A DNA stretch of 13,551 nucleotides, taken from assembly GCA_046704525.1 (NCBI GenBank), contig JBJKRS010000088.1, forward strand, positions 1 to 13,551, written 5' to 3'. How positions within the stretch are numbered: position 1 is the stretch's first letter; each line of letters starts with the position of its first letter. A program made the translations under genes and the position numbers. Below, piece by piece: positions 7,490 through 13,551 of the stretch. The stretch comes from GCA-965745 sp046704525. GTDB taxonomy: Archaea; Thermoplasmatota; Thermoplasmata; Thermoplasmatales; Thermoplasmataceae. The notes below the pieces were generated by a model. It saw nothing but the letters and a program-made list of their open reading frames with translations, was not told the DNA's origin and did not search any database.

Positions 7490-7903
7490 ACCGATACTTC
7501 TCCATACCAGATTTTCAGTTCCGGGTAGAGTTTTGCAGCCCGGCTCCGCTCCCAATCCGACAACACAACGGTCATTACGGCAACTGTCAACAGCCAGTTT
7601 AACCGCTTTGTTGCTGATGCAAGGATCTGCCTATAGTTATACTACTAACCTTGCTTAAAAATCTATCCATACATGTTATAATATATTCGAATCCCGCTGA
7701 AATGGGGCATGAACATCCTGGTTCTGTAAGACTGTCATCGAACCATGGATGCCTGCCATAACCGGGCGGTGTGGAAAAATCAGGGTGGCCTGCTAATCCA
7801 GGCCTTGAATCGTCAGCAGGCACTGAGCTCCCGATATGAGAAAAAGCGGAGGGAAGCGCATGCTGCTACTACATTGGACCTTCTGCAACCCATCCGGAAG
7901 GAT
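7490..7903. other. gap without a confident gene
   Basis: This stretch has an AT-rich TATA-like block at 7677-7690 on the minus strand, but no start codon at the matching distance. Short frames in it do not look convincing. On the plus strand, about 7696-7841, a frame with one internal TAA ends PGGVEKSGWPANPGLESSAG, TELPI. Its Gly/Pro/Ser-rich style recalls the C-terminal tails of some archaeal IS605 OrfB (TnpB) proteins, but no zinc ribbon or catalytic part accompanies it. Confidence 0.3.
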
Positions 7904-8185
7904 TCAGATAAATGAGCCCATCTCATCTTCAATGAAGGCCTTCACAGTCTCTATGCTAAGCAATCCGTTGCTCGTGCCAAGCTTGGAGAATTTCATTGCC
8001 AGGTCGTCTCCGGGAAGATCCACTATCTCCATGTAATCAACGTTTCCAAAGGTCGCGAGAGACATCTTCAACGCTCCGTCATGCTTCCGTATGAAGTCTG
8101 CCATCTCCTCCATCTTGTTCCTCACTTCGACCATGCTTGCTTTTCCCTTGTCTGTAACCCTTACGAAGAAAACGTAGGTAGGCAT
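7904..8185 (-). CDS. GYD-domain protein
   Basis: The product is 93 aa and the whole protein matches the GYD family, a small ferredoxin-like alpha/beta fold. Landmarks are the opening MPTYVFFVRVTDKGKASM, the middle FGNVDYMEIVDLPGDDLAMK (the position of the family's G-x-Y-D signature, here G-N-V-D-Y), and the closing SIETVKAFIEDEM. Length and start agree with the family (usually 90-105 aa). A box AATTAAATG at 8206-8215 is 25 nt upstream of the ATG, so the message is probably leaderless. The biochemical role of the family is unknown; members are thought to act as small ligand-binding or dimeric accessory proteins. It is monocistronic by spacing. Confidence 0.88.
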   Translation of the reverse strand: MPTYVFFVRVTDKGKASMVEVRNKMEEMADFIRKHDGALKMSLATFGNVDYMEIVDLPGDDLAMKFSKLGTSNGLLSIETVKAFIEDEMGSFI

Positions 8186-8215
8186 TGATATGTAGTACTA
8201 CACTGCATTTAATTC

Positions 8216-8556
8216 TTGCATTCTTCATTGTTGCGAGGAAGGTCTTATCAATACAGGTTATGGCCAGGTGAATCTCCTAATCATAAGAAAGTCACTTCAG
8301 CATATCTACGGAACGAAGAAATGGAAGTGGAGACGCTGAACTGCCTTGATCCTGGAGATTTTAAGGCAGGAGTCTGACTGGCGGCATGGTCTTCCTCTGA
8401 AAGATGCTCCCAGAATAGCTTTGATAGTTCGCCTGGTTCTGGCAAGCTGGTGGAGACCTCGTCTAAAATCATCTGGAGTCTTAATGATACAAACTGGATC
8501 TGCTCGGACCCATGTACTTGGACATCTGGGTGACATGCGTCCCGGGTCCATGAACT
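8216..8556. other. gap without a confident gene; weak coding-like fragments
   Basis: On the plus strand a frame from about 8226 to TGA near 8377 reads RSYQYRLWPGESPNHKKVTS, AYLRNEEMEVETLNCLDPGD, FKAGV. It looks protein-like but has no start and no TATA box; an internal ATG (MEVETLNC) leaves only 18 codons. The minus strand of 8281-8472 is open (MILDEVSTSLPEPGELSKLF) but equally unsupported. No RNA fold, repeat or terminator stood out. Confidence 0.3.
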
Positions 8557-8919
8557 TCAGAAATCCTCGATAGAGTCAGCCGGTATAGTGATCTCCTCTA
8601 CTGCCTTTATAGCCCTTGTTGCTACGTTAGCATTCAGATGGAAGTCTGGCATTACGTTTGGATTTGAGGACCTGTTGACATGCCTTTCAGGCTCGGGATA
8701 TAGGTAAATCTGCCCCTCCCTGTTGTGGGTGAACAGTGTCCTCTCCCGTTCCGGCAGTGCTTCATATTCCTATTGGCTGAGAGATTCAAGCCTCCACGAT
8801 ATTACAACTTCTCCGGCTTTGAAATCACGGTTTGCAAAGACTCCCAGGCCGTCATCGAACTGGGGTTTGGTAAGAGATGATCTCCGTAATGTCACACCTG
8901 AAAAATCCACTTCGTCCAT
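8557..8919 (-). pseudogene. SET-domain protein interrupted by one amber codon
   Basis: ATG 8919 to TGA 8557-8559 is one 121-codon frame broken only by TAG at 8770-8772 (codon 50). Before it is FDDGLGVFANRDFKAGEVVI, the SET opening G-x-G-V-F-A plus K-x-G-E. After it come EYEALPERERTLF and VNRSSNPNV, the counterpart of the N-H-S-x-x-P-N pseudoknot motif with Arg in place of His; then ATRAIKAVEEITI (usually ...G-E-E-I-T-I-x-Y). The final Tyr region is replaced by PADSIEDF. SET proteins transfer methyl groups from SAM to lysines; the loss of motif residues makes activity doubtful. A palindromic TATA box (8956-8965) would give a 16-nt leader. Explanations are a pseudogene, a sequencing error, or amber readthrough. 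The size (120 aa) fits the small SET proteins of bacteria and archaea. Confidence 0.7.
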
Positions 8920-8955
8920 GAAAGCACAAGCTCCTATGTTGATCACTTGCCCATC

Positions 8956-8965
8956 TTTTATAAAA
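8956..8965 (-). promoter_or_regulatory. TATA box upstream of the SET gene
   Basis: TTTTATAAAA, a perfect palindrome, is centred 41 nt from ATG 8919 and predicts a transcript start near 8935 on the minus strand. The retained promoter argues that the SET gene broke recently or is still expressed. Confidence 0.45.
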
Positions 8966-9106
8966 TGTGCCCTAAGTGGTACATCAGACCCCCCAAGAAA
9001 CTGAAACAAAAGTCTGCAACTCCTGTGGATGTCTCTACCAGTACCTGGACCAGATAAGGGCAGGTTTAGCTGTTCCCGGGATTGGATGATTTCATGCTGC
9101 TGAACA

Positions 9107-9587
9107 GTGAGGCATTCAGGAAGAGAACTTCTCTCGCGTGGCATCAAGATGTACGCAAGCTTCATACAGAAGGCACTTGGTGATCTTGACACGCAGCAGA
9201 TAGAGCAGCTTAAGGATAAGTTTCTGAAAATCGAGAAGGCTGAGAAGAAAGCGGGTGAGAAGGTTGCAACAACTTCGTACGCTCCGAATTTTCCGATACC
9301 AATGATAGTGTCCAGAGGAGAAAGGGATAAGGTCCTGTCCAGGAAACAAAGGGCGCCACACCAGGTGGTTCTGGTGCCGCTCGGCATACGGAGTGGAAGC
9401 ATTCGTTCCCGAGAATGTCCTGGACATTCAGTGTGACTTGGCTGTGTTACGGGAGGATTACACTTCCAGACAACTCTCCGCTGCTGAAGTGGATGAAGAA
9501 ACCATGTTGAGGGAGTTTTATTGGTGGGCCTGCTGCGTCAACAGTGGGGGCAGTGAGGGAGGGCTTCCGCCTGAGGTCCTGAGGTAA
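9107..9587 (+). pseudogene. unidentified protein split over two frames
   Basis: The frame from GTG 9107 (or ATG 9149) reads MYASFIQKALGDLDTQQIEQ, LKDKFLKIEKAEKKAGEKVA, TTSYAPNFPIPMIVSRGERD and stays open to TGA 9434-9436. Its coding character fades near 9345, where a different frame takes over: RHTRWFWCRSAYGVEAFVPE, NVLDIQCDLAVLREDYTSRQ, LSAAEVDEETMLREFYWW, ending in TAA at 9585-9587. The join implies a frameshift at about 9340-9370. A possible older 5' part lies at 8965-9090 on the plus strand, where MCPKWYIRPPKKLKQK and, in another frame, CNSCGCLYQYLDQIRAGL resemble a broken zinc ribbon. The helical charged N-terminus and aromatic-rich C-terminus match no family I can name. No promoter was found. 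Confidence 0.4.
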
Positions 9588-9630
9588 GCTTGACACTTGG
9601 CGCAAGTTGAATGCCCCATCCGTACCATAA

Positions 9631-9640
9631 TCTTATTATC
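9631..9640 (+). promoter_or_regulatory. TATA box of the Exordium-like gene
   Basis: TCTTATTATC is centred about 27 nt before ATG 9663. It supports a leaderless start there instead of the in-frame TTG at 9597. Confidence 0.5.
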
Positions 9641-9662
9641 CGGCTCTTCAGTTAGTTTTCCC

Positions 9663-10529
9663 ATGGTAACAGGAAGATGCCCGTTTTGCGAAAATACCGG
9701 CAGCTGCCCGGAATGCGGCAGAGCTATTGACAGTTTCAGGCATGTTGGAGTACGCGCGTCAGGACTCTCCAAGTCGTCAATCTGGCATTATTCAGAACCA
9801 TGCGGGCACCGGGTTGATTTTTCACAGCAAGCGGCTGGCGCCTCAAAGCAGGGTGGCGACCTGGCCAAGTACCAGGGAGGACCTGTGTGGAAGGATGGAT
9901 ACCAGTGGGTTAACGTCTTCTGGGGCTCATCCTGGAAAGGGAACAAGTGGGTAGACTTGCTGAACAGGGCAGTCGAGGACATAGAATCAAGCGCATCTTA
10001 TTCAGGGGAACTGAGCCAGTACAATGTCGGAACGGGTAAGTTATCTTCCCACGTCATTTTGGAGCAGGATCCGCCTCCATCACTTTCTGAGAAGGATGTG
10101 GGAAAAGCACTCACGGGCTGGATATCGTCCGGAAAAGTCCAGGACCTCAAGGGACAGGGCGCTTACAACATCTTCCTCCCGCAGGGCATTACTGCCACCC
10201 TTGGGAAGGACAGCTCATGCGTCCAGTTCTGCGATTACCACGACACAGTGTCAGGAGACAGCGGGCCGTTCTTCACGCTCGAGCCTTACCCGTGCAGTTC
10301 CGGATGCAACCAGTGCAACAGCAACAGTTTTGATACCTTGACGCAGGGGCTTTCAGAGGAAATGGTCGAGCTCAAGACAGACATGAATCCGGGCACAGGT
10401 TGGGTCATTGGTAACGAGGAGGTCTGCGACTACTGCGACAAGAATTTCGTGTGCAACAAAATTTCATCCGGTCAATACGTCAATGCTTGGTACAGCGACA
10501 AGGCTGGGGCATGCTGGACACCCGGGTAA
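9663..10529 (+). CDS. zinc-ribbon protein with Exordium/PHI-1-like domain
   Basis: The product is 288 aa. Residues 5-20 carry a zinc knuckle, RCPFCENTGSCPECGR (Cys 6, 9, 15, 18), and CGH at 47-49 may add ligands. From about residue 70 the order of motifs follows the Exordium (phosphate-induced protein 1) family: GGPVWKDGYQWVNVFWGSSW, LSQYNVGTGKL, a SLSEKDVGKALTGWI helix, YNIFLPQGI, FCDYHD, then DTLTQGLSEEMVELKTDMNP, GTGWVIGNEEVCDYCD and YVNAWYSDKAGACW. The family normally has (S/A)-H-E-x-x-E before T-D/N-P; here it reads S-E-E-x-x-E, so a metal-site His is lost. There are unusually many Cys pairs in the C-terminal half. No signal peptide is seen, unlike most relatives. Its 3' end lies 12 bp from the convergent MFS gene. 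The function of prokaryotic members is unknown. Confidence 0.72.
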   Translation: MVTGRCPFCENTGSCPECGRAIDSFRHVGVRASGLSKSSIWHYSEPCGHRVDFSQQAAGASKQGGDLAKYQGGPVWKDGYQWVNVFWGSSWKGNKWVDLLNRAVEDIESSASYSGELSQYNVGTGKLSSHVILEQDPPPSLSEKDVGKALTGWISSGKVQDLKGQGAYNIFLPQGITATLGKDSSCVQFCDYHDTVSGDSGPFFTLEPYPCSSGCNQCNSNSFDTLTQGLSEEMVELKTDMNPGTGWVIGNEEVCDYCDKNFVCNKISSGQYVNAWYSDKAGACWTPG

Positions 10530-10541
10530 CCGTGTCACGAT

Positions 10542-11804
10542 TCAAAGCTTCAAGGAATACTCCAGGTGGCCCTTGGATCTTCCGTCAAGGGTCCAGAGGC
10601 TGCGCATCCCTGAAAATACTGCGGTTGAAACCAGCATCAGAGCACCGGAGAGTATGAAGTCGTTGACTATTCCGATTGCAGACACGACAAATGCGCCTGC
10701 CGCAATGGCAGCGGGTGAAATTGACGAAAGCACACCGTCCAGTGCGAAATACCTGCCCCGCATGTCAGGCGGCACTATGTTGTGAGCAGATGTAAGCCAC
10801 AGGTTGATCGAAATTCCTAGGCAGAACCCGGCGATGAACGTGAACAGAATGGCTACCCACACCAGGGGGACGAGGCCAAGTAGAAGTATGCACGCCCCGG
10901 GTACTCCACCGTAAAGAACGACATTTATCTTTCCTGAATGCCGAAGAAGGTCCACCCTGCCGGCAAAGAGAGACCCGGAGACGTCGCCCACAGCATAAGC
11001 AGACAGCACAATCCCGAATATGAAAGGTGAAGCATCGAGCCCCACTGCAACATAAATGACAAAGAACGTTACCGCCATTTCCATGAAGAAATTGAAGAAC
11101 GTTGCCGAAACAGTGAGCAAGAAAAAGCCCCTTCTGCCTGTGAGCCACCTGAAGCCCTCCTTCAGGTCTGCAATCATTCTTCCGGGCTCGTTATGCTCCT
11201 CATCTTCACCTGACTTTCTTTTCTTCAGGAAAGGGAATATGGTAACTGCTGCAAAGATTGCGGAAAGAAGGTATGCACCTGCGCTGAACAGAAAGCCAGA
11301 AATTATTCCCAGTGTGACGATCAGCCCTCCTGCAAGCGCGTTGGACACAGACCCCATGGTGCTGCTAAATGCCCTGAATATCCCGTTTGCACGTGAAAGA
11401 GGCATGTTCTCGACCAGGTCAGGAAGTGCTGAAAGGCTCGCGGATCTTGAAATCTCCCTGCTTGCTCCCCAAAGGGCTGAAAGGACCAGCACCACAGTGA
11501 GCTCGAAGGGAAGGAAATACGCATATACGGAAAGGAACAGGAAAACCGCAAACCCTGTAGTCCCTGAGACAACCAGTAGCATCCCCTTGTTGAGCCTGTC
11601 CACCATGGTCCCGATGGGCAGGGATACAAGCAGCACCATGACGGATTCAACTATGGCCACCAGGCCCACATCCACTGCTGACCTGGTATAGAAGAAGACG
11701 AACCAGGTGAGGCATACCTGTGCTATATTGAATGCAGATATGAACGAAGTGTTCTGGCCGAGCAGACCTATGAAGCGCTTTCCGCCTGTTTCATTCTCAG
11801 ACAT
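10542..11804 (-). CDS. MFS transporter, probable drug/metabolite exporter
   Basis: The product is 420 aa with about 10-12 hydrophobic helices in two halves joined by a charged cytoplasmic loop near 200-235 (KKRKSGEDEEHNEPGRM, then IADLKEGFRWLTGRRG). The MFS motif A variant, GTMVDRLNKG, falls between helices 2 and 3 (about 65-74), and its weaker second-half counterpart GRVDLLRHSGK lies near 280. The loop sequence D-L-x-E-G-x-R-W and the overall layout resemble the MFS_3/EntS-type exporters; the substrate cannot be told. The length is normal for the family. ATG 11804 is preceded by GGCAGGAT, a possible ribosome-binding site, because the nearest TATA box (11867-11876) implies a leader of about 40 nt. 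It may also be co-transcribed with the membrane-protein gene 88 bp upstream. It is convergent with the Exordium-like gene. Confidence 0.92.
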   Translation of the reverse strand: MSENETGGKRFIGLLGQNTSFISAFNIAQVCLTWFVFFYTRSAVDVGLVAIVESVMVLLVSLPIGTMVDRLNKGMLLVVSGTTGFAVFLFLSVYAYFLPFELTVVLVLSALWGASREISRSASLSALPDLVENMPLSRANGIFRAFSSTMGSVSNALAGGLIVTLGIISGFLFSAGAYLLSAIFAAVTIFPFLKKRKSGEDEEHNEPGRMIADLKEGFRWLTGRRGFFLLTVSATFFNFFMEMAVTFFVIYVAVGLDASPFIFGIVLSAYAVGDVSGSLFAGRVDLLRHSGKINVVLYGGVPGACILLLGLVPLVWVAILFTFIAGFCLGISINLWLTSAHNIVPPDMRGRYFALDGVLSSISPAAIAAGAFVVSAIGIVNDFILSGALMLVSTAVFSGMRSLWTLDGRSKGHLEYSLKL

Positions 11805-11866
11805 GCCAATATCCTGCCTGCGGAATCCAGAAATCTGCCTTCCCGCACCCGTAGACTCTGTGGCGT

Positions 11867-11876
11867 TATAATAACT
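11867..11876 (-). promoter_or_regulatory. TATA box of the MFS gene
   Basis: TTATTATAAC on the minus strand predicts a transcript start near 11845, 41 nt before the ATG. It is the one clear case here of a leadered transcript. Confidence 0.45.
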
Positions 11877-11892
11877 AAGGCAAACGGCAGAT

Positions 11893-12255
11893 TTACCTGA
11901 AATGCTCGTTGTAGGCTTTCCTTATCCTGTATATTCCTTCCCTGTATTCACCCAGGGACATCCCCTGTCTGGACTCTCTTCCCAGGAACATGGCCACAGA
12001 ATCTCTCCTCATTGTTCTCCCGGTGTAATACATGACAAGCCAGATTGTTGCAATGAGGACTGTGACAACAATGAATGGTATGGGATAAGCCTGCGCCCAG
12101 AACAGCTTGGTATTGTTGCTTCCAGAAGTGACCTGCTTGAGGAAGAGGCCGTCGTAAAGCAGGAGGTAAATGAGTATGGGTGCGAACGATGCAGTCAGGA
12201 GCATGGTGCTTTTCCTGAACATGGTGAAAACGCTCCGGTCTATCTCTCTTTTCAT
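11893..12255 (-). CDS. small two-TM membrane protein (unidentified)
   Basis: The product is 120 aa from ATG 12255, chosen because the TATA region at 12276-12288 (CTTTAAGTATATC) is 26 nt upstream; a TTG at 12267 would add four residues. A basic N-terminus (MKREIDRSVFTMFRKS) is followed by TM1 near 17-38 (LLTASFAPILIYLLLYDGLF), an external loop with an NNT sequon, TM2 near 61-78 (FIVVTVLIATIWLVMYYT), and a basic cytoplasmic tail ending SLGEYREGIYRIRKAYNEHF. By the positive-inside rule both ends are cytoplasmic. I do not recognise the family. Its position between the regulator and the MFS transporter suggests an accessory to export or envelope stress, but this is positional only. Confidence 0.72.
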   Translation of the reverse strand: MKREIDRSVFTMFRKSTMLLTASFAPILIYLLLYDGLFLKQVTSGSNNTKLFWAQAYPIPFIVVTVLIATIWLVMYYTGRTMRRDSVAMFLGRESRQGMSLGEYREGIYRIRKAYNEHFR

Positions 12256-12275
12256 TACTCGGGACAATTGCCTGC

Positions 12276-12288
12276 GATATACTTAAAG
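12276..12288 (-). promoter_or_regulatory. TATA box of the small membrane protein gene
   Basis: CTTTAAGTATATC on the minus strand is centred 26-27 nt before ATG 12255, consistent with a leaderless message separate from that of the regulator. Confidence 0.55.
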
Positions 12289-12306
12289 AATTGCGGTCCT
12301 CAGGGC

Positions 12307-13083
12307 TCAGCTCCTGAACTCATACTCGTAAACTACCATCACTTCCGCTCCAGGATCCGATTTCTTCATCCTGTTTATCGAATCCCTCGCGTTCTTCAGG
12401 TCGTCGGAATAACAGACAAGTATGCCGTTTTCGCGGTCCGCAATGACAAAGATTGTCTGGCCGGGTGCCACGGGAAGCAGGGCATTGAGGTTCCTTGAAA
12501 TTATGGAGTAAAGCACAGCGTCTATTTTTGTGAGATCGATTTCGGCTATCACTGCAACCATCCTGTTCTTCTCCAGTAGGTCGAGCCTCCTCCTGATGTA
12601 ATTGACAGGCTGGAATAGTTTCTTGGCCATCTCGGACACATTGATGGTTGGGTCTTCTCGCAGAGTGTCGATGATGCGCCTGTCTATCTCACCTATTCGC
12701 ATCTTCGCTTCCCTGTTCTCGGGAATATAGGTCATAACGGGCTCACCCACAGCCAGTGCCGCTTGCTGTATGCGTTCCATCACGTCTTTGTCGCTGTCCG
12801 CTGCAAATTCGTAAATGGTCACCTCCTCCAGGCACTTGAACTTGGAAACCACTGCATCAGAATCGTAGGCGTCATTCCTGAAAGCTGCAAAACCGCTCCT
12901 TCGGCCGTAGAAGCTTGGGCTGACCCTCAGGGCAATCCTCCTTATAACGCCGGATTCCTTCAGCCTGGCAATCCTGTAATTCATCGACTGGGCAGAAATT
13001 CCAACATCCTCTGCAATTCGCCTTTGCGGGGTGCGCGCGTTTCTGAGCAGGCTAAGTATGATCTTCTTGTCAACCGCGTCCAT
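12307..13083 (-). CDS. Lrp/AsnC-type transcriptional regulator with two tandem helix-turn-helix units
   Basis: The product is 258 aa. The first winged helix-turn-helix at about 3-55 (DKKIILSLLRNARTPQRRIA, EDVGISAQSMNYRIARLKES, GVI) is a good AsnC-type domain. It is followed by an alpha/beta segment (VSPSFYGRRSGFAAF ... EEVTIYEFAAD). A second helix-turn-helix at about 133-185 (DRRIIDTLREDPTINVSEMA, KKLFQPVNYIRRRLDLLEKN) is followed by another alpha/beta segment (NALLPVAPGQTIFVIADREN ... VMVVYEYEF). The protein is thus an HTH-sensor unit repeated twice, longer than the usual Lrp of about 150 aa, so it may act as a pseudo-dimer. A weak box at 13105-13115 lies 26 nt upstream of the ATG. A direct repeat around it suggests autoregulation. 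Neighbours are an MMPL exporter, 42 bp upstream, and a small membrane protein. Confidence 0.85.
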   Translation of the reverse strand: MDAVDKKIILSLLRNARTPQRRIAEDVGISAQSMNYRIARLKESGVIRRIALRVSPSFYGRRSGFAAFRNDAYDSDAVVSKFKCLEEVTIYEFAADSDKDVMERIQQAALAVGEPVMTYIPENREAKMRIGEIDRRIIDTLREDPTINVSEMAKKLFQPVNYIRRRLDLLEKNRMVAVIAEIDLTKIDAVLYSIISRNLNALLPVAPGQTIFVIADRENGILVCYSDDLKNARDSINRMKKSDPGAEVMVVYEYEFRS

Positions 13084-13089
13084 TCTGTG

Positions 13090-13125
13090 CTTTCATCATG
13101 CATCGATTCTAAACCTTTCGCATGC
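13090..13125 (-). promoter_or_regulatory. promoter of the regulator gene with a flanking direct repeat (possible operator)
   Basis: The minus strand reads GCATGCGAAAG (13115-13125), then the TATA-like GGTTTAGAATC (13105-13115), then GCATGATGAAAG (13090-13101). The two related half-sites bracket the TATA box about 25 bp apart, where a bound regulator would block TBP. The intergenic space is only 42 bp. Confidence 0.4.
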
Positions 13126-13551
13126 TCAAGCAGCAGCCTCCTTCGCACCCCTGGTCAAGAGTCGCAGCATGGCGGGGAAGTACAGTGTCCTGATCACGAA
13201 GGTGTCCAAAACCAGTGAGATGATGAAAGCTATTCCGAGCTGCTGGAGGAATCCAACCGGGATGAAAGCCAGAGCACCAAGGGATGCAGCCAGGATGAGC
13301 CCAAGGGAAGTGACAACCTTTCCTGAGCCGACCATGCCTCTTGCTATTCCCTCCTCGCCGGAATGCACTCTTCCCTCCTCCTTGACCCTCGATATGATGA
13401 AAACAGAGTAGTCATTGCCCAGCGACATCAGGATAACGAAGAGAATGATCGGAATCAGGTATATCAGGCTCTCGTGAAGTATGTATGTCGTTATGAAGTA
13501 AAGGATAGAAGTCGTCCAGGCTATGCTGATGAAGACTCCGCTGAGTGATAT
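13126..13551 (-). CDS. MMPL/RND-family membrane exporter, C-terminal part (5' end beyond the window)
   Basis: This is an open frame of 141 codons from the window edge to TGA at 13126-13128. Several membrane helices are visible (TSILYFITTYILHESLIYLI, PIILFVILMS). The MMPL/RND signature GNDYSVFIISRVKEE follows (the D-Y of the family's proton-relay helix), then an amphipathic GMVGSGKVVTSLGLILAASL region and two final helices (LQQLGIAFIISLVLDTFVI) ending in LRLLTRGAKEAAA. The layout is that of the second half of an MMPL protein (usually 700-1100 aa), which moves lipids, drugs or other hydrophobic molecules using the proton gradient. The regulator follows directly downstream on the same strand, so co-expression is possible. 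Confidence 0.88.
   Translation of the reverse strand: MSLSGVFISIAWTTSILYFITTYILHESLIYLIPIILFVILMSLGNDYSVFIISRVKEEGRVHSGEEGIARGMVGSGKVVTSLGLILAASLGALAFIPVGFLQQLGIAFIISLVLDTFVIRTLYFPAMLRLLTRGAKEAAA

Noticed and set aside
7433..7575. Minus-strand frame MTVVLSDWERSRAAKLYPEL ending in TAG.
   Set aside because: It overlaps the start of the two-TM membrane protein out of frame and has no TATA box at the right distance.
7682..7692. TTCGAATCCCG resembling a tRNA T-loop.
   Set aside because: No matching stem or remainder of a cloverleaf around it; similarity is limited to the common TTCGAATCC core.
7696..7841. Plus-strand sequence resembling the tail of an IS605-type OrfB/TnpB transposase.
   Set aside because: Only compositional resemblance; an internal stop, no zinc ribbon, no catalytic residues, no terminal hairpins or RNA guide structure nearby.

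Overview
The window looks like a piece of an archaeal chromosome, most likely from the class Thermoplasmata; the class is an inference and the domain is much firmer. It carries an archaeal tRNA-Leu(CAG) without an encoded CCA. Archaeal TATA boxes repeatedly sit about 25 nt upstream of start codons, so most transcripts appear leaderless. There is also a large secreted, N-glycosylation-rich surface protein with a beta-helix and C-terminal modules typical of thermoacidophilic archaea.

Layout: the left edge holds the 5' part of a TPR-like plus alpha/beta-hydrolase gene (minus). A largely non-coding stretch (677-1236) follows, with a small promoter-driven ORF and three copies of a 10-bp repeat. 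Next come tRNA-Leu and a 968-residue membrane-anchored surface protein (plus, 1512-4418).

From about 4480 to 9590 the window is a patchwork. Three genes look intact: a metallo-beta-lactamase-like protein with a degenerate metal motif, a two-TM membrane protein with a soluble tail, and a GYD-domain protein. Between them lie several coding-like remnants broken by nonsense codons or frameshifts: a secreted/membrane protein, a double zinc ribbon, a SET-domain protein, and two unidentified proteins. This is best read as a zone of gene decay. Several of the breaks are amber (TAG) codons, and I flag this separately.

The right part (9663-13551) is dense and intact. A plus-strand zinc-ribbon/Exordium-like protein faces a minus-strand block that is read leftwards: the end of an MMPL/RND exporter, a tandem Lrp-like regulator, a small two-TM protein, and an MFS transporter. 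The regulator is probably autoregulated and may control the adjacent exporters, but this rests on position and a direct repeat only.

No CRISPR array, rRNA, replication origin or complete insertion sequence was seen. The candidates most worth following up are the Exordium-like protein with an altered HExxE-like site, the amber-interrupted SET gene, and the general pattern of TAG-interrupted reading frames.
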